Assembly: GCA_012656075.1 (NCBI GenBank)
Contig: JAAKBF010000382.1
Location: 207,985-271,984, forward strand
Reading direction: 5' to 3'
Length of the DNA stretch: 64,000 bases
From: Phytophthora hibernalis
Taxonomy: Eukaryota > Oomycota > Peronosporomycetes > Peronosporales > Peronosporaceae
Below are positions 23,170 to 34,788 of this stretch, piece after piece; the first letter of the stretch is position 1; each line of letters opens with the position of its first letter. The translations under genes were made by a program, and so were the position numbers. Below the pieces are notes generated by a model. It did no database searches, was not told the origin of the DNA, and saw nothing but the letters and a program-made list of their open reading frames with translations.

Positions 23170-25084
23170 ATGGCGAGTGTCTGCTGGAGAATCCACAGGA
23201 CTACACAAATGTCTGCATCGGTGCAGGAAGTGAAAAAATGCTTGTTCAAAACCAGTGAAGTGTTCTTCTCAAAGTCCTTGTCGAGGGACAAACGAAAATG
23301 GTGCGACTTGAAGACGTGCAATTTGTACCCAAGCTAGCGAGGAACTTGATTTCGTACGCACGTTTGGAGGAGAAGGGGTACACGCTCTCATATCAAAACG
23401 GGCGCAGAGTCCTTGCTCCTCGAGATGGAGGAAAACAGTCCTTAATGTGGACCGAAGGAACAATGTGCGGGTAGTCTCGACAAAGACTATACCGGCTGTG
23501 ATTCCTCCAGCAGACATCGTCATGAATATGCTCGATGCCGAGGACACACAGGAGGCGGTTGATCAAAGGGATCGCCCATGCATTTTCACAAGAGACTGGG
23601 TCATTTGGCGTTTGATACAGTCGAGCGCATGGCTCGTGAGTCTGGGTGTGGAATTCAATTAACTGACAAGAAACGTGAAAGCTGTTTAACGTGTGCCGAA
23701 GGCAAGCAGCCGAATAACCCCAAAGCAAGAAATACACTGGAGCACACTCGCCAATTGACACTGCCAGTGGTGTCATCTGCTCTGACTTGAAATTCCCTGT
23801 TACACTGTGGAAAGCGATACATGATCATCTTTGTCGATCACCGCAGCACCTACTACCGAGTCTTCTTGGCACACACGAAGGACATAGTTGCGGAAAACTT
23901 CAATCAGTTCCTGAATTTCTTCGAGAAACAGTTTAACTATCGCATTCACGTGCTTCGTACTGACGGTGGTGGGGAATATTGAGTGCTAGATCCCTTTTGA
24001 TGCGACACTGTGCGTCCGCAGACAAATTTAGGAGGCCAGCAACCAAGCCAGTAATGGCAAGGCGAGCGAATGCACAGGACGATTCTCAATATGACGAGAT
24101 GCATGCTGTTCGAGTATGAATTGCCACTCAAATTTTGGGGGATGCTGTCCAATACGCGTCTTTTGTGCTCAACAGGAGCCCAGCCAGTGCAATCTTTGAG
24201 CGGCACCCCCACTTGCTGTACTCACTGGCCAGGAGCCAAGTCTTGGCGAGATTGTGGCGTTTGGATCACCGTGCACCGATCGCCGTGACCCACTAAAGTA
24301 GGATTTTGCCCAGAGCGCATAACCCGGGATTATCGTCGGAAAATTGGATGAAACGAAAGGCTTCAGCGTGTATCGGCCTAATCTCACAAAAGAGGTGGTA
24401 ACGCAGCATATTCAAAACGTCACAACGCTGTCTGACAGTCAGAACACGCAGTGGAAGCGTGAAATACGGGGGCGAACAAGTCAAGCGATTTGGTCGACGG
24501 CATCACAAAGACCCTCGGCTCGAAGAAGGAACGACGTTCAAGCAGTCTGAAGCAGAAAAGTTTAACCCCTGCCGAACCTCGGGTAACAAGATCTACGGTG
24601 AATAAAACACCAGGAAGCTTGCCCAACCAGGAGGAGTATGATATTGCCAACACTGTTCGTGAAGCCGAGCCGCGTAATTATGGAGAAGCCATGAAGAGCA
24701 GTATGCGTGAAAAGTGGGTCGCCGCGACGAAAGTAGAGATCGAAGCTCTGGAAGCAAACGATGCCTGCTCAATTGAGTAACACACGCTGAACGTGCATGT
24801 CCCGCATACAAAATGACAAACGAAAATTACAGTAGGCGGAGAAATCGAGCGCTACAAAGCGCGAATTGTTGCCTGTGGTAACGACCAGCTCTTTGGTGTG
24901 GACTATTCAATTACCTTCGCGGCGGTGACGGAGATAGGGACGGTTAAAGTTGTTTTAGTTCATGCAAGAAGCTGGAAAGTGCTGGCCAAACATGGAGATA
25001 TCCCAAATACTTACGCCAAGGTGGTCACGGAGGACGAACTGGAGATCTTCATCGAGATTCCGCAAGGCATGGATATTCCTGATC
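23170..25084 (+). pseudogene. Copia pol: protease remnant, integrase, reverse transcriptase start
   Basis: Recognisable pieces in order are a GAG-pre-integrase segment (MHFHKRLGHLAFDTVERMAR, then CLTCAEGKQ), the integrase core (YMIIFVDHRSTYYRVFLAHT; VLRTDGGGEY with the second Asp), the ELPLKFWG block, and the reverse transcriptase start (RYKARIVACGNDQLFGVDYS, KHGDIPNTYAKV, IPQGMDIP). These lie in all three frames with many stops. The coding joins the inverted fragment at about 25085, before the catalytic YVDD block. This copy cannot make a working polyprotein. Confidence 0.75.
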
Positions 25085-25400
25085 GTTTTGCTGCGACTTG
25101 CAGCTCAACCTGCAACCCCGAATCACCATTTCTAACACTCCTCCTCGGCAATATCGTCGTATCTGCGCATCTTGAGGCCATCGACATGCACTCCGACAAC
25201 AACCATGTCCCGACCGTTTTGCTTAAAGTAGAGGCACATGTCCGAACTTGCTTGAGTAAAACCTGGAGTAGTTCACTCCAGAGGCGGCCCGTCTGTTTGA
25301 GTCCGTAGAGCGATTTTCTGAGTCTCAGCATGAGCTTGCTCTTGTGCTTTACACCAAATTTCCCCAGTACCCTGTTCTCAGAGTTGGCACCGCATATGTC
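25085..25400 (-). pseudogene. Inverted copia piece: reverse transcriptase plus LTR start
   Basis: The minus strand reads LRLRKSLYGLKQTGRLWS, the conserved copia reverse transcriptase block. In another frame it reads VVVGVHVDG where YVDD is expected, so the second catalytic Asp is lost. Soon after, at 25137, comes an LTR start (TGTTAGAAATGG) that stops after 53 bases at about 25085. Reverse transcriptase and RNase H sequence that should separate the two is missing. This is a deleted copia end joined head to head to the plus-strand element. Confidence 0.7.
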
Positions 25401-25404
25401 ACGG

Positions 25405-26715
25405 CAGCAAAACCGAAAACGACACCCACTGATGTCACGCTGTGTTCGGCTTTCTCGGCATCCACTTAAATTTCTTAACATTCCGTCCGACGCTTTGCTT
25501 CACACCACAGGGTACACGATGAAGAACTTCGTTATTTTGTCATGATCCGTTGACCTCTCTAACCATGACATCACATATGAGATCGGGACGTCATTGCCGT
25601 ATTCCTCAAAGGTGACTTCGACACTTACCCTGGAGCTTTCAGCTTCTTCGTGCTACCTCGTTTCCTTGAGTTAGACCTGCTACTCTGTACACTTGGTGGA
25701 AGAGTCAGCTGCGTAAGTTGAGGATATGTGTCTTTGCGCGCCTTCTTCTTTTCAGGTGCCCTAACAAGCTGCATTGTCTTTGTGTCTGCTGACTGTGGTG
25801 TTGGGTTTTGGGGCGCTCGGTCGCCAGTCGGCAAGGTTGCCCTTGCTGAAGGAAAGTGACCGGTTGAGCCCTGATTGGCGGATTACATTCCCCGCGCCAC
25901 AGTGACCACGATAGTTTAGTGACCGAGGCCTCGGTCGGGTATAATAAATTCCCGGCCGAGGGTACGAACCCTCGTTTGTACCCATTTCAGTTTCGTACCC
26001 TCGGTCTTATGGAGCCGGGTACAGGATCACATACGGGGATCGGTTTACACTGGATATTTGTATTTAGATATAGGACTAGCTATAGGATTGACTACAGAGG
26101 CTCTCAGAGCCATAGATCAACACAAATAAATCAGCAGTCTTCCCCCAAGTCACCAAGGGTCAAGTCCGTCTTCGGTAAGTCTAGCTAGCTTATCTTAGGG
26201 TCTGGATACGCTCGGCTTGTGGGATGCTGATCAGCGAGTCTAAGGTACATTGAACCGAGGGTTTGTTGCAGGTCAGTCCAAGAGATTAGAGTGGCCGAGT
26301 GTTGGGAGCGACGAGAAGCGTCGTTTACCATATATTTAGTGGAATCGAGTGTTCTATACACATTTTACTACCCGCCGAGGTTTTACCTCGGCAAACCCGT
26401 ATTAGGCTTGACAGCCGGTACCCTTCCTTCTGAGGGACTGCGGGGTTCGCGCGAAAGCGCAATATTGCATACTAGCCCTCGCTCGTGGCTAGTGGTGCAT
26501 GTTATTGGGTTGGCCTAATACAACCTAGGTGTACAGAGGGTTCACATTCAACCCGGCGTAAGGGATCGTTCCTGGTCCTCAGGTTTGATCCAACGCTCGT
26601 CGACCTGACAAGTGAAGCGAGTGTTGGTGGTGGGACTCATACCGTTTGGTAGTGATAATTTCTGCGTGATCCTACATGAAATGACAGTGTGGCTGTATCT
26701 TCACTCAATGGTGGG
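25405..26715. other. About 1.3 kb without a supportable gene
   Basis: There are no motifs in any frame. The 25900-26640 stretch has short GC-rich palindromes (CCGAGGCCTCGG) and an LTR-like look, but I could not find matching ends, so no element is called. Confidence 0.4.
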
Positions 26716-26721
26716 TGATTG

Positions 26722-28170
26722 TCACCATTGAAAAAATCCATAACCATTGTCGTCACGACTGAGATGTTCATCACCATTGATACCCATGTCATCACCATTT
26801 AGAGCATCTATAGCTTCTTCAACTTTGCCGCGTTGAGGTCTGGACACGTGACAAACTGCACTGTTTTTCATGTCCGCCACATTCTTGTCATCTGCTTCTT
26901 TGTTCACATAAGCGGCTTGAACGTCCTCGTACGGCACTCGTCCACTATTCTTGTAAGACGCATTGATTTCCTTACCCCGTTCCAAGAAACCGTCCTTCGA
27001 ATTGAAGTATGTGCCTTCGTTGACGTCCAACGCTTCCCCATGACTACAGTCTGTGCAATCGAGTCACTATCACTGATCTCCTGGTCCTGAACAGTGTCGC
27101 CCTGAAAATCTTTTGAAGCAGAGTCGGCTGTCCGAAATTGCAGAAAAATCTTTTCACATACATACGGACTGCAACTGATTGCCAGCTGAACAACTTCATC
27201 AGGATGTCGGGAATCGAATTGAGTCCGTGAATTACGACGGACAAGAGCGTCTCGTCACTCGCGCATCGATGCATTTTGATACAACAACACCCCACCTATG
27301 TATCGATCCAAAGTCATAGTTAGGTTGCTGAGCTTTTTCATTTTCCCCAAACTCGCTTCCAGTCGATTACTCGTAGTATTACCAGCTGTGAATGTCTTCG
27401 TCCGGAGATGGGTTGCCCACATTTGGCTGCAGTTGTACCAGTTTTCCTCCAAATATTCTGCGAACTCCACTCCAAACGTACGCGTAGTTGAAACGAGCGA
27501 GCTCCATGCTCTGCAGTAATAGCACGTAATTGGAAGAGCACCACCTGCAATAACAACCAATGTAGTCGTCAATGTTGTTGATCGATCGATTGGAGTGATA
27601 TTAATTACATAACATTTTACTTTTGCTCGTGGTAATTCCGCTTCCAAAATCCACCACTCGTTGAAGTCTTTATCAATAGTAATGGACTCGGTAATGCATT
27701 CTCCCACGACACACAGGAAACGATATACACGACTGAATGGTGCTCCTCTGCTGGTTGCTAACAAGCATCTCACAAACAGAAAACCCTTTTCCGTTTGAAG
27801 CTGTCATCATGAACTCACCTGTTACCACAAAACAATAATAGAAAAAGATTTTAGCAACAAACTCAACTTAGAATTCGAATTGTATACCCACCTAACAGGA
27901 AGCCGACATTGTTAAGAATGTAGATTCAGTTCAACAGCATTGCATCCCCCATCTACGATACGTCTCACATTGCGCCTCGTTCACCAGTACAAGTCCCGAC
28001 ATGACATCATCGTATTCACGAAGAACAAACCCATAGTTCCCTGGAATAGCCACAAATCCATCCATAAATCGAAGTAGTTTGCGCTCTGTGTCTGGCCCTC
28101 CATATCTCGCCTAGAAGTAGTTTCGGGCGTCTTGGTTCGAGAGATCACACTCTGGTATAGAAACAAATAG
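26722..28170 (-). pseudogene. Mutator-like (MULE) transposase
   Basis: On the minus strand, a frame at 27773-27255 carries ITIDKDFNEWWILEAELPRAKV, a MULE DDE-type block (usually DKDxxE...FP.A.V). It also has EENWYNCSQMWATHLRTKTF and GNTTSNRLEASLGKMKKL, the conserved C-terminal NN-R-LE motif. Downstream, other frames read DALVRRNSRTQFDSRHPDEVVQL, then a hydrophilic tail ending at 26722. Upstream pieces to 28170 (REYDDVMSGLVLVNEAQCETY) fit the preceding region. The usual LCHFH-type block is disturbed, and several frame changes are needed. Terminal repeats were not found. Confidence 0.65.
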
Positions 28171-28407
28171 TGTGCTTAGCATTCACCAATTTAACAAAAT
28201 GCGCCAGGCCTTCTCGTACCATTTTCAGCGCAAAGAAATTCGGCAAGGCTTCGCATGGGCACTTCGGCACTGCGCAGTATGTTGACGGTAGCTCCCAGTT
28301 GTCTTGCATTCATAGCTTCACGCCGACACAGGGCACGGTAAATGTCTTCGTTGACGTAGTGGTTGTGCTCGCGTACCTGAAACTCGATAGCACCATTACA
28401 TCACATC

Positions 28408-28475
28408 ACCGTTGTCAACACCATTATCAACACCATTACCAGCACCATTGTCTCAGCCATTGTTGACACCATTGA
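28408..28475. repeat. Degenerate 12-base minisatellite (CAACACCATTAT-like)
   Basis: Five to six imperfect units of CAACACCATTRY. Related CACCATTG/CAATGGTG words recur at 26711-26733, 29800, 29861, 29884 and 31825, suggesting one scattered repeat family around the MULE gene. Confidence 0.7.
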
Positions 28476-29077
28476 CTGAAGTATTCGCACTCACCTCATT
28501 CTTTGTCTTTATGGGAAATGATCCAGTTGCTGCTCGAGCGACGATGCATGTGATCCGAGGTGAGCATCCCGTAAGTGATATGTGGTCTACACACGGACAT
28601 CTTTACCCTTCCGTCCATCCAAGCATCCATGCGTACAATAATACTGCATGTAGACGTCTTCAAAGCCCCCCAAATCGTTGCGGTATCTCGAACTTCACAT
28701 ACGCATACTTGCCTCTGGCCAACCTGTACATAATGTCAGGAATAAGCCTTCATCCATACAATTGTCAGTATATCCATCACTAGCTACACTGCGCTTGATC
28801 ATCACAACGTACTCTCTATTGTTTCTCAAAAGGGAACGTTGTTGCAGTTCCTGTAAACCAAGAAGTTGGATTCAAGATACTTGACGAAGTCCTGATTGAA
28901 TCTGACCACGCACGTTTTGCCAGAAATGCCTCTGTCGTTACGGAGACATTCTTGTGTGGGTCTGCCATAATTTCACGCTCCTTGCTCCACTTGACGGACG
29001 ATAGCGTTTTCAGGCGGCAGAATAGCAGAAAACTCAGATCTTGATTCTAGTAGAGTTATATAAATTTATATCATGTT

Positions 29078-29644
29078 CTAATTCAAAGCACACTTCACGA
29101 CAAAATGTAAATCCGTACCGGTCCTTGTTTTTCTTGGACGTTTTCCCAGGACATTTACGGAGGCTCGCCACCGTTTTGGTTGCATCCTCCGCTCCAGTTG
29201 CGTTCTCCATCTTGGATCCTCCTCTCTTGACACTTGCGTGATATTGTCCGTCTTCGTCTCCACAATTTCTCCACCCAACGTTTCTGGAGCCTCCTTCCCG
29301 CACGCATCTTCTCCGTTTGGGCCATTCTCCGCGTTCGCAACCTTCTCCGCGTCCGCATCTTTGTCCGCGTTCGCATCTTCTGCTTCTAAGTCCTTCCTCG
29401 CGTCCGCATTCTTCTCCGCATATTTTGCCTCTGAGTCCTTACCCGCGCCCGCAACCTTCTCTACATCCGTATATCCATCCTCATCAGTATCCGCGTGCTC
29501 GTCTCTCAGGGAATATGCGCGACGGTCCTCTACTTCTTCCACCTCGTCGCTAGCGTAGTCATCTGGGTGCTCGTTGTCGGAGTCGCCATCGCTGTCTGGA
29601 TCATAGTATGAGTCGCCTGTGCACAGACATTCTTTATTAGTCAC
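29078..29644 (-). CDS. Acidic, low-complexity protein or N-terminal part of the MULE gene
   Basis: A 188-residue minus-strand frame has an acidic start (DPDSDGDSDNEHPDDYASDE) and a run of imperfect KDxEAEDAxADKDADAEK repeats. A basic end (KRPRKTRTGT) follows. The trinucleotide-like repeats (GCGGACGCG and variants) explain the composition. It lies on the same strand as, and upstream of, the MULE transposase, so it may be its N-terminal extension. There is no domain I can name, and the repeated composition makes chance openness possible. Confidence 0.35.
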   Translation of the reverse strand: MTNKECLCTGDSYYDPDSDGDSDNEHPDDYASDEVEEVEDRRAYSLRDEHADTDEDGYTDVEKVAGAGKDSEAKYAEKNADARKDLEAEDANADKDADAEKVANAENGPNGEDACGKEAPETLGGEIVETKTDNITQVSREEDPRWRTQLERRMQPKRWRASVNVLGKRPRKTRTGTDLHFVVKCALN

Positions 29645-30270
29645 ACTGCCGTAATAAATTTCGATTCGGGGTGCACGTACTCACCATTTGAGCCCCAGCG
29701 ATCTTTTTTCGGAAATGAATGGCTGGGGGCTGCAGCGGAAACTTACGAATTTATTTTCCGTAACGTTCAATGCTATTTCTCACCACTGTACCCTTGACCA
29801 TTGTTGAACTTATCAATGTACTTTCATAGAGTTTTCTCGTGCCGTAATTTATTCGGTCAATGGTGTAGCTGGACCTACAGTAGCAATGGTGAAATAACCG
29901 CTTTCCAATGTGCACTGGGGCCGGCAAATTTATTTAAGAGGGCGGCACCCCGGCAGGGGTTACCTATAAAAAGCAGCGCATGACACCTAGCGCCATTTTT
30001 GACTTTTTATTGGTCGACATAACTACCAATAGCATTTTTAAATATAACGAGTAGTTCTCTATTGGTGTATATATCATCCAATAGAAATCTGCCACTTGTC
30101 CGCAAATAAATACGCACACATTATGTGGCTGTGAGAGGCACTGCCACACACAAGACATTGAGCCGTCGCCGACACAGCGCGCAGTGGCTCATTCATATTT
30201 TTCAAATACATACTGGTCAAAGCCTCCCCACACCGAGCAGGCCCGTCCAAGCTACAGTACCAAACCTACC
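29645..30270. other. Spacer with CAATGGTG-type repeat end
   Basis: No gene is seen. At 29864-29897 lies AGCTGGACCTACA followed by AATGGTGAAATAA. A close copy occurs at 31805-31839, in the same orientation about 1.9 kb away. Confidence 0.4.
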
Positions 30271-30278
30271 CCCTTCAC

Positions 30279-30347
30279 GATACCGTAGCTCAATGGGATA
30301 GCACAGGGCTTTGGCCCTGGGACGCTGGATCAATTCCAGCCGATGTT
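30279..30347 (+). tRNA. tRNA-like sequence, probably degenerate or a SINE head
   Basis: A 69-base cloverleaf-like fold. Acceptor arms GATACCG and CGATGTT pair 6 of 7 (with GU pairs), a perfect T arm GCTGG/CCAGC encloses ATCAATT, and the anticodon stem is CAGGG/CCCTG. Internal promoter boxes are near consensus: A box TAGCTCAATGGGA, B box GGATCAATTCC. The anticodon loop has only six bases (CTTTGG), so the identity is unclear (UUG Gln or UGG Pro by register), and the D stem is weak. It is better read as a tRNA pseudogene or tRNA-derived repeat than as a working tRNA. Confidence 0.5.
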
Positions 30348-30361
30348 ATTGAACAAGATTG

Positions 30362-30540
30362 TGTTGAGTGTAGAGAGACCTGTGGTGAGTGACGTTGTGT
30401 GGTGAGCGGCCTGTGCGAAAAGCGGCCTTTAGTGAGCGCCTGCCGTGTACGGCCTGTGGTGAGAGTCTGACGTGTGCAAACTGTGATGAGTGCATGCGGT
30501 GTACGAGCTGTGGTGAGAGCGTGTGCGGTGTGATCGGTTT
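30362..30540 (+). repeat. GTG-rich degenerate tandem array
   Basis: Imperfect units of about 25-30 bases built on GGCCTGTGGTGAGAGT and GTGTACG words follow the tRNA-like sequence. The tract starts TGTTGAGTG, which resembles a copia LTR start, but no matching end was proved. Confidence 0.45.
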
Positions 30541-30606
30541 ATGATTTGTATGAATGTCTAGTGTGTGTATATATGACCCCCAATATAAGAACACGAATGC
30601 TGGAAT

Positions 30607-31475
30607 CTCTCTAGGTCTTACACGTGACCTACAACGGTGAGCCTGGCTTGTGTGCTAACAGGTGTCGCATCCATGATGCTTCCGATGGCGAGCGAGAGCT
30701 TGCACGCCATGATGCGCTCGTAAAAGACACCGGAATTAGGCAGCGGATGTAGCGCGCGCAGGACACTCTCTGCCCCTTCGTGTTGACACCACGCGCCTTG
30801 AGGAACTTGTGTAGCCCTTCTTCCGCGCGGCGACCGGCGTCGTGAACTTGGTCCTTGTAGCAGTCAAGGAAGAAGCCCCCGTCCAAGAAGAGCTTCATGG
30901 AGGCGACGAACAGCAAACGCATGAAGAAACCATAGAAGGAGAAGTTGAAGAAGATGTAGTTGACGTTTGTTAAGATTTTCAATTAGTAAATATTGCATGA
31001 ATGTCAATGGCGAACTTGAGCACCCTTCACAGAGACGTTCCTAGACCAGCGTGTTAGCAACTCCGAACCATCACAATGCAGACGACTGTACATCATCTCA
31101 GCATACAAGTTGAAATCTTGAGTGCAGGAAACACAGGTGACGCCCGCTGAAATCATCGATGTAGTAGCGTAGGCATCATTGAGTGCATCTTGTCGCTTCC
31201 CCATCGTCGTTGTAAGCGCGCCACAATAGCATCAAACGCTCGCGCTCCAATTCCTTTTTCCACGCTTAAAGCTCTACCACCCGAGAAAGAACATGTTTCC
31301 TCTCCAAAGCAGTGGATACTGCATCGTTATGGGCTTCGGACACCGCGCCTGTGGTGCCGTGTTGAGGGTTGAGGTCCTCAGACGCGTAGCCGTCATCGTC
31401 TCCGCGCTGTTCTCGTTCACTACTGCGTGAGGGCTTGACAGAAATCATCATCGGCTGGAACTGGCCTCGCTGCAC
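30607..31475 (-). pseudogene. Remnant of an unknown protein gene
   Basis: Minus-strand pieces join across small shifts. They are MMISVKPSRSSEREQRGDDD...VLSRVVEL, WKKELERERLMLLWRAYNDDG, DALNDAYATTSMISAG, and further down ARGVNTKG and SGVFYERIMACKLSLAIGSI. One break is at a G-run near 31199, another a stop after VVEL. The composition is protein-like and consistent along one strand, but I cannot name the family. Confidence 0.35.
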
Positions 31476-31479
31476 GACG

Positions 31480-32375
31480 TAAATAGTAAAATACGGTATT
31501 ATAAATGTTAAGAATCATCTTAAAGCATATGCTGTTTGACGGATTACTTCCTTAAATGATATGACATATGTTGAGTAACTACCTTACAGGGTATGTCGAA
31601 TGATGGAATCCTACATTAAAGGATATGGCAAACGATAGACCAACGATTGGGCTTGTACATGGACCAGAACATTATCCATCATCGAGCCCTGTCGGCTGCG
31701 TTTTTTATCATGTGATGAGGAATTTATCACGACATCTACGAATTGTATCACGACATCACGGAAATAAACCATCTTAATTTTGTTAGTGCAACTTAAGCTC
31801 TTAATGAAGCTGGACCTACATTGTCAATGGTGATTTAATCAGTGCCTGCACATTACTCAGGGACCGAAATGCGTGCATATGTAAATATTCGTTTTTCTCG
31901 GCCCAGGGAAGCTGACAGAAAGGTTTTATTGACAGTTACACAAGATTCTCTATTATTTCCGACCCAATTATTTTCGATTACCGCACCTGAGTGTCGGAAA
32001 GTGTAGGGAAGTCGGAACGATTGCGATATGGGTGAACGGGGTATGAATCGCATGATAAATAAATCCACCCACCCCCACCCGCGGTCTAGTAGACATTTTT
32101 GCGGAGTATGCTGGTACCTATCGAGTGTTTTTCTACCCACTTAGAAAACACATGTGGAAATGTACAAATCCCAGACGCCTATGGACGATGTTCGAGATGC
32201 CGACTTTGATTGTCTTCTCGACTGTTCGAGATCGTTCTTACATATTTGCACCTTCTAGAAAAATGCGAGCCGAGGAGAAACAACAGACCTATTGAGACAA
32301 ATCCGGGTGCTTACTTCCGAAAACGCCAAGTTCTCTTCAAGTAAACCACCTCGCCTCCGACCACATCTCTACCAA
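31480..32375. other. Spacer, nothing supportable
   Basis: AT-rich sequence with short TATGRC-type near-repeats (31530-31640). It also holds the second copy of the AGCTGGACCTACA repeat (31805-31839). No gene is seen. Confidence 0.4.
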
Positions 32376-33391
32376 GATGCCCCACGCCTCCCGCCGACAA
32401 CATCTGCAGTCCGTGCTGTTGGAGCTTCAAGAACGCGGCAACAGCCGCCGCCAAGAGCTCGTCGACTACTTTCGAGTCATCCAAGAAAACGAGAGCTCAG
32501 CACCGTAACACCCAACCTTTGACGGATTCATGACGGACGGGACGCCGTCCTGCGCCCCACGAACTTCACGCCGCGTGAAATCAACACGCTTTGGATGTCC
32601 TTGCGCATCAGCGTTACTCGGTACTGGAACGTCGGGTGAGGACGCCGCTCCAAGTTCACGGGCAAGGACGCCGCTCCAAGTTCACGGGCAAGGACGTCAT
32701 GTTTATGGTGCTTGTCGTGCTGAAGAACGGCGGGACGTGGGAGATGTTGTCCAACATCTTTCACGGCAAAACCCCCACCTTCATCAAGACCATCACCACC
32801 TTCCTCCGAGCTGTTCTCCCGCCTCTACGATGATTAGTTAGCGAGAAGGTCCAGGAGGAGAATATGCGGACACTCCTCTCGTCCGACAGAACGTTCATGC
32901 ATCATCCGTACGCGTTTTACGCGACGGATGTCACGTTTCAGCAGGCGAATAGATCCGCCGGTAACATGTCGGAAGCGCTTTCTTACTACAGCGCCAAGCA
33001 TAAGTTGTACGGTTACAAGGTCGAAGTGTCGGTAAGCCCTCGTGGCTTTGTTATCAATTGCACGGAGCACGCTCGCGGCAACACCGCGGACATCACGACG
33101 TTCAGGCTTTCACCACGCCACACGTCGAAAGTCGGACGAAGGCCGGGTGCTGCGGGACAACTGGTTTTCTTGCCAGGAGTATACAGAAGAGTGGGCGGTC
33201 CTGGCGGACAAGGGGTACCAGGGCATCCAGCAACACGTACGCTGTATCCACCCAACCAAGGGAACCAACCTACCCGCAGCTATCGTTCAGCAAAATGCCG
33301 ACATTTCTAGCGAAAGAATCATTGTCGAGAACTGGTTTGGGAGACTGTGCAGGCTTAATAATTTTGACTATGGTCTCAATTTGACATCGAA
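32376..33391 (+). pseudogene. Harbinger-like (DDE_Tnp_4) transposase, cut by a pogo element
   Basis: The ATG at 32376 begins MPHASRRQHLQSVLLELQER. The chain runs through FTPREINTLW and MVLVVLKNGGTWEMLSNIF. The catalytic part follows: YATDVTFQQANRSAGNMSEA (first Asp), HARGNTADITTF (second Asp), WAVLADKGYQGIQ (third-position Asp) and SERIIVENWFGRL (Glu). These lie in different frames. One cause is an exact 26-base tandem duplication at 32641-32692. The gene stops at 33391, where a pogo element begins. The family assignment rests on the DDE-type blocks; the DNA-binding part is not recognised. Confidence 0.65.
32641..32692. repeat. Exact 26-base tandem duplication inside transposase
   Basis: GACGCCGCTCCAAGTTCACG and the next six bases occur twice back to back. 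Because 26 is not a multiple of three it shifts the reading frame. Without it the frame joins ...ITRYWNVG to SKFTGKDVMFM. Confidence 0.9.
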
Positions 33392-33499
33392 TACAGTCTT
33401 GTGCTTGAATAAAGAAACATGATCTTTATTCGAAATTTAAGGTTAATAGGAGTCTAGAGGTACAGCGGCTCGAACGAAAACAGATAAACTACTGTATTT

Positions 33500-34692
33500 T
33501 GTTAATGAAAAGGAAGCTGATTATCTGCTTTTCCTATCAGTCCGGTTTGGATTCAGCAGTGCTCAATGGTCTTCGAGGATAGATCTCGCCACGCGTCCGC
33601 ACTCCACCGCACTCCTTTCTCCATTCCTACTTTATACGGATTATCATCCGTACCATCATCTATCAGTTTCAAAGCAAAGTCCATCTTCTTGGTCAGAACA
33701 GAGCGCTTCACACAATAACAATGCCTTGGTCGAGCGGTTGCAGTTGCGAAGTAGTGTTGGGGGCAATGTCTCTACCCTGACGTTGGTTAGGTTGAATCCC
33801 ATATCGCTGTGCGACGATGCATTGTCAACGAGCAATATTATTCGCCTGCCTTGATCACACATGGCTGAGTCGAGGTCCTGCAGCCACGTCTAGTAGATGT
33901 CCGTAATCATCCATTCCTTCTTAGCGGATTTATAGTCTACATCGCTGCGTTTGTGCTTCAGCCAGCGCGGCTTCTTAGCCTTTCCGACGAAAAGGAGCGA
34001 GCGTTTGTCGCTCCCTGTTGCGTTGCAGCATAACGCAAGAGTAATTCGCGATTTGTGTTGCTTTAGTGCCGGCGGTTCGTTTAGACAAAGCGATCCGCGC
34101 GGGACGTTGTTGTTGTAGAAGCCCGTTTCATCCATGTTATACACATCCGCGCCTGCTTACTGGTTGATTATGCTGCGCAAACGTTGGAAATCAGAGGCCA
34201 CCTCCTCTAAGTCTACTGCACCCGACTTCCCATACGCCCGCCGCCACCGAATGCCATACCGAGGCTGCAGATTTCTCAACCATGACTTCCCGAACCGAGG
34301 CTGAGACGGTACGGGAATCTTGAGTCGGTGCGCAAGCTTTCGAACTTGGGCGATAATCATCTGGCCCGAAAGAGAGAGTTGCATACTTTCGCACCCCATG
34401 ACGAACTCCACCACGCACTGGTCTAGGTACACTTGGTAGGCTGGGCGACATTTTTTGCGATTCAGACAGTCGGGTGTCAGCGGTCGGAGTCTGCTGTCGC
34501 CTTTGAGCACCCGCGAGATCACTTGTTTTGAAGGCTTCTTGAACAGATTGAACTTTCTCGCACCCATTTGGCAAGCTCGTTGTAAGTGGCGCTGGGGAAC
34601 TCGTGATGGCGCCTACAAAGCTCCAGCTCTTGAGCCTTAGTGAGGCGCACGCGTTTCTGGAACGCGCGCGTTCCGGTTGATGTTGGCCGCAT
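33500..34692 (-). pseudogene. pogo/Tigger transposase, copy 2, broken in the core
   Basis: The ATG at 34692 starts MRPTSTGTRAFQKRVRLTKAQ. The psq-type HTH (TKAQELELCRRHHEFPSATY) and the CENP-B-like part (SGQMIIAQVRKLAHRLKIP) are better kept than in copy 1. A frame change follows the first 50 codons. A stop (TAG) precedes AGADVYNMDETGF, and another follows KKEWMITDIY. IILLVDNASSHSDMG keeps the second Asp. The third-Asp region (usually QPLDQGII) is scrambled by a shift (NRSTKALLLCEAL). The two copies are broken in different places. Confidence 0.8.
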
Positions 34693-34788
34693 GCTTGTTG
34701 GGGAGTTTGCAAGTTGAGAAATGAAAACAAAGTCTGCAAATGCCGCCGGACGGGCGCGATGTTCAATCAAACTCCCGCACTAACTTTT

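Larger units (their letters stand above)
21596..25400 (+). mobile_element. Ty1/copia retrotransposon, broken and rearranged
   Basis: It contains a 5' LTR (21596-21861), a half-tRNA primer site (21862-21876), gag, protease, integrase and the start of reverse transcriptase on the plus strand. After about 25085 the orientation flips. The next piece reads on the minus strand as copia reverse transcriptase running into an LTR start, so the 3' half is a head-to-head inversion with loss of sequence. No proper 3' LTR is present. Confidence 0.8.

Noticed and set aside
25900..26640. Possible gypsy LTR with GC palindromes
   Set aside because: No matching TG...CA ends or target duplication could be found.
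28408..28475. Array considered as a CRISPR
   Set aside because: Units are degenerate 12-base repeats without spacers, in eukaryotic DNA; a minisatellite.
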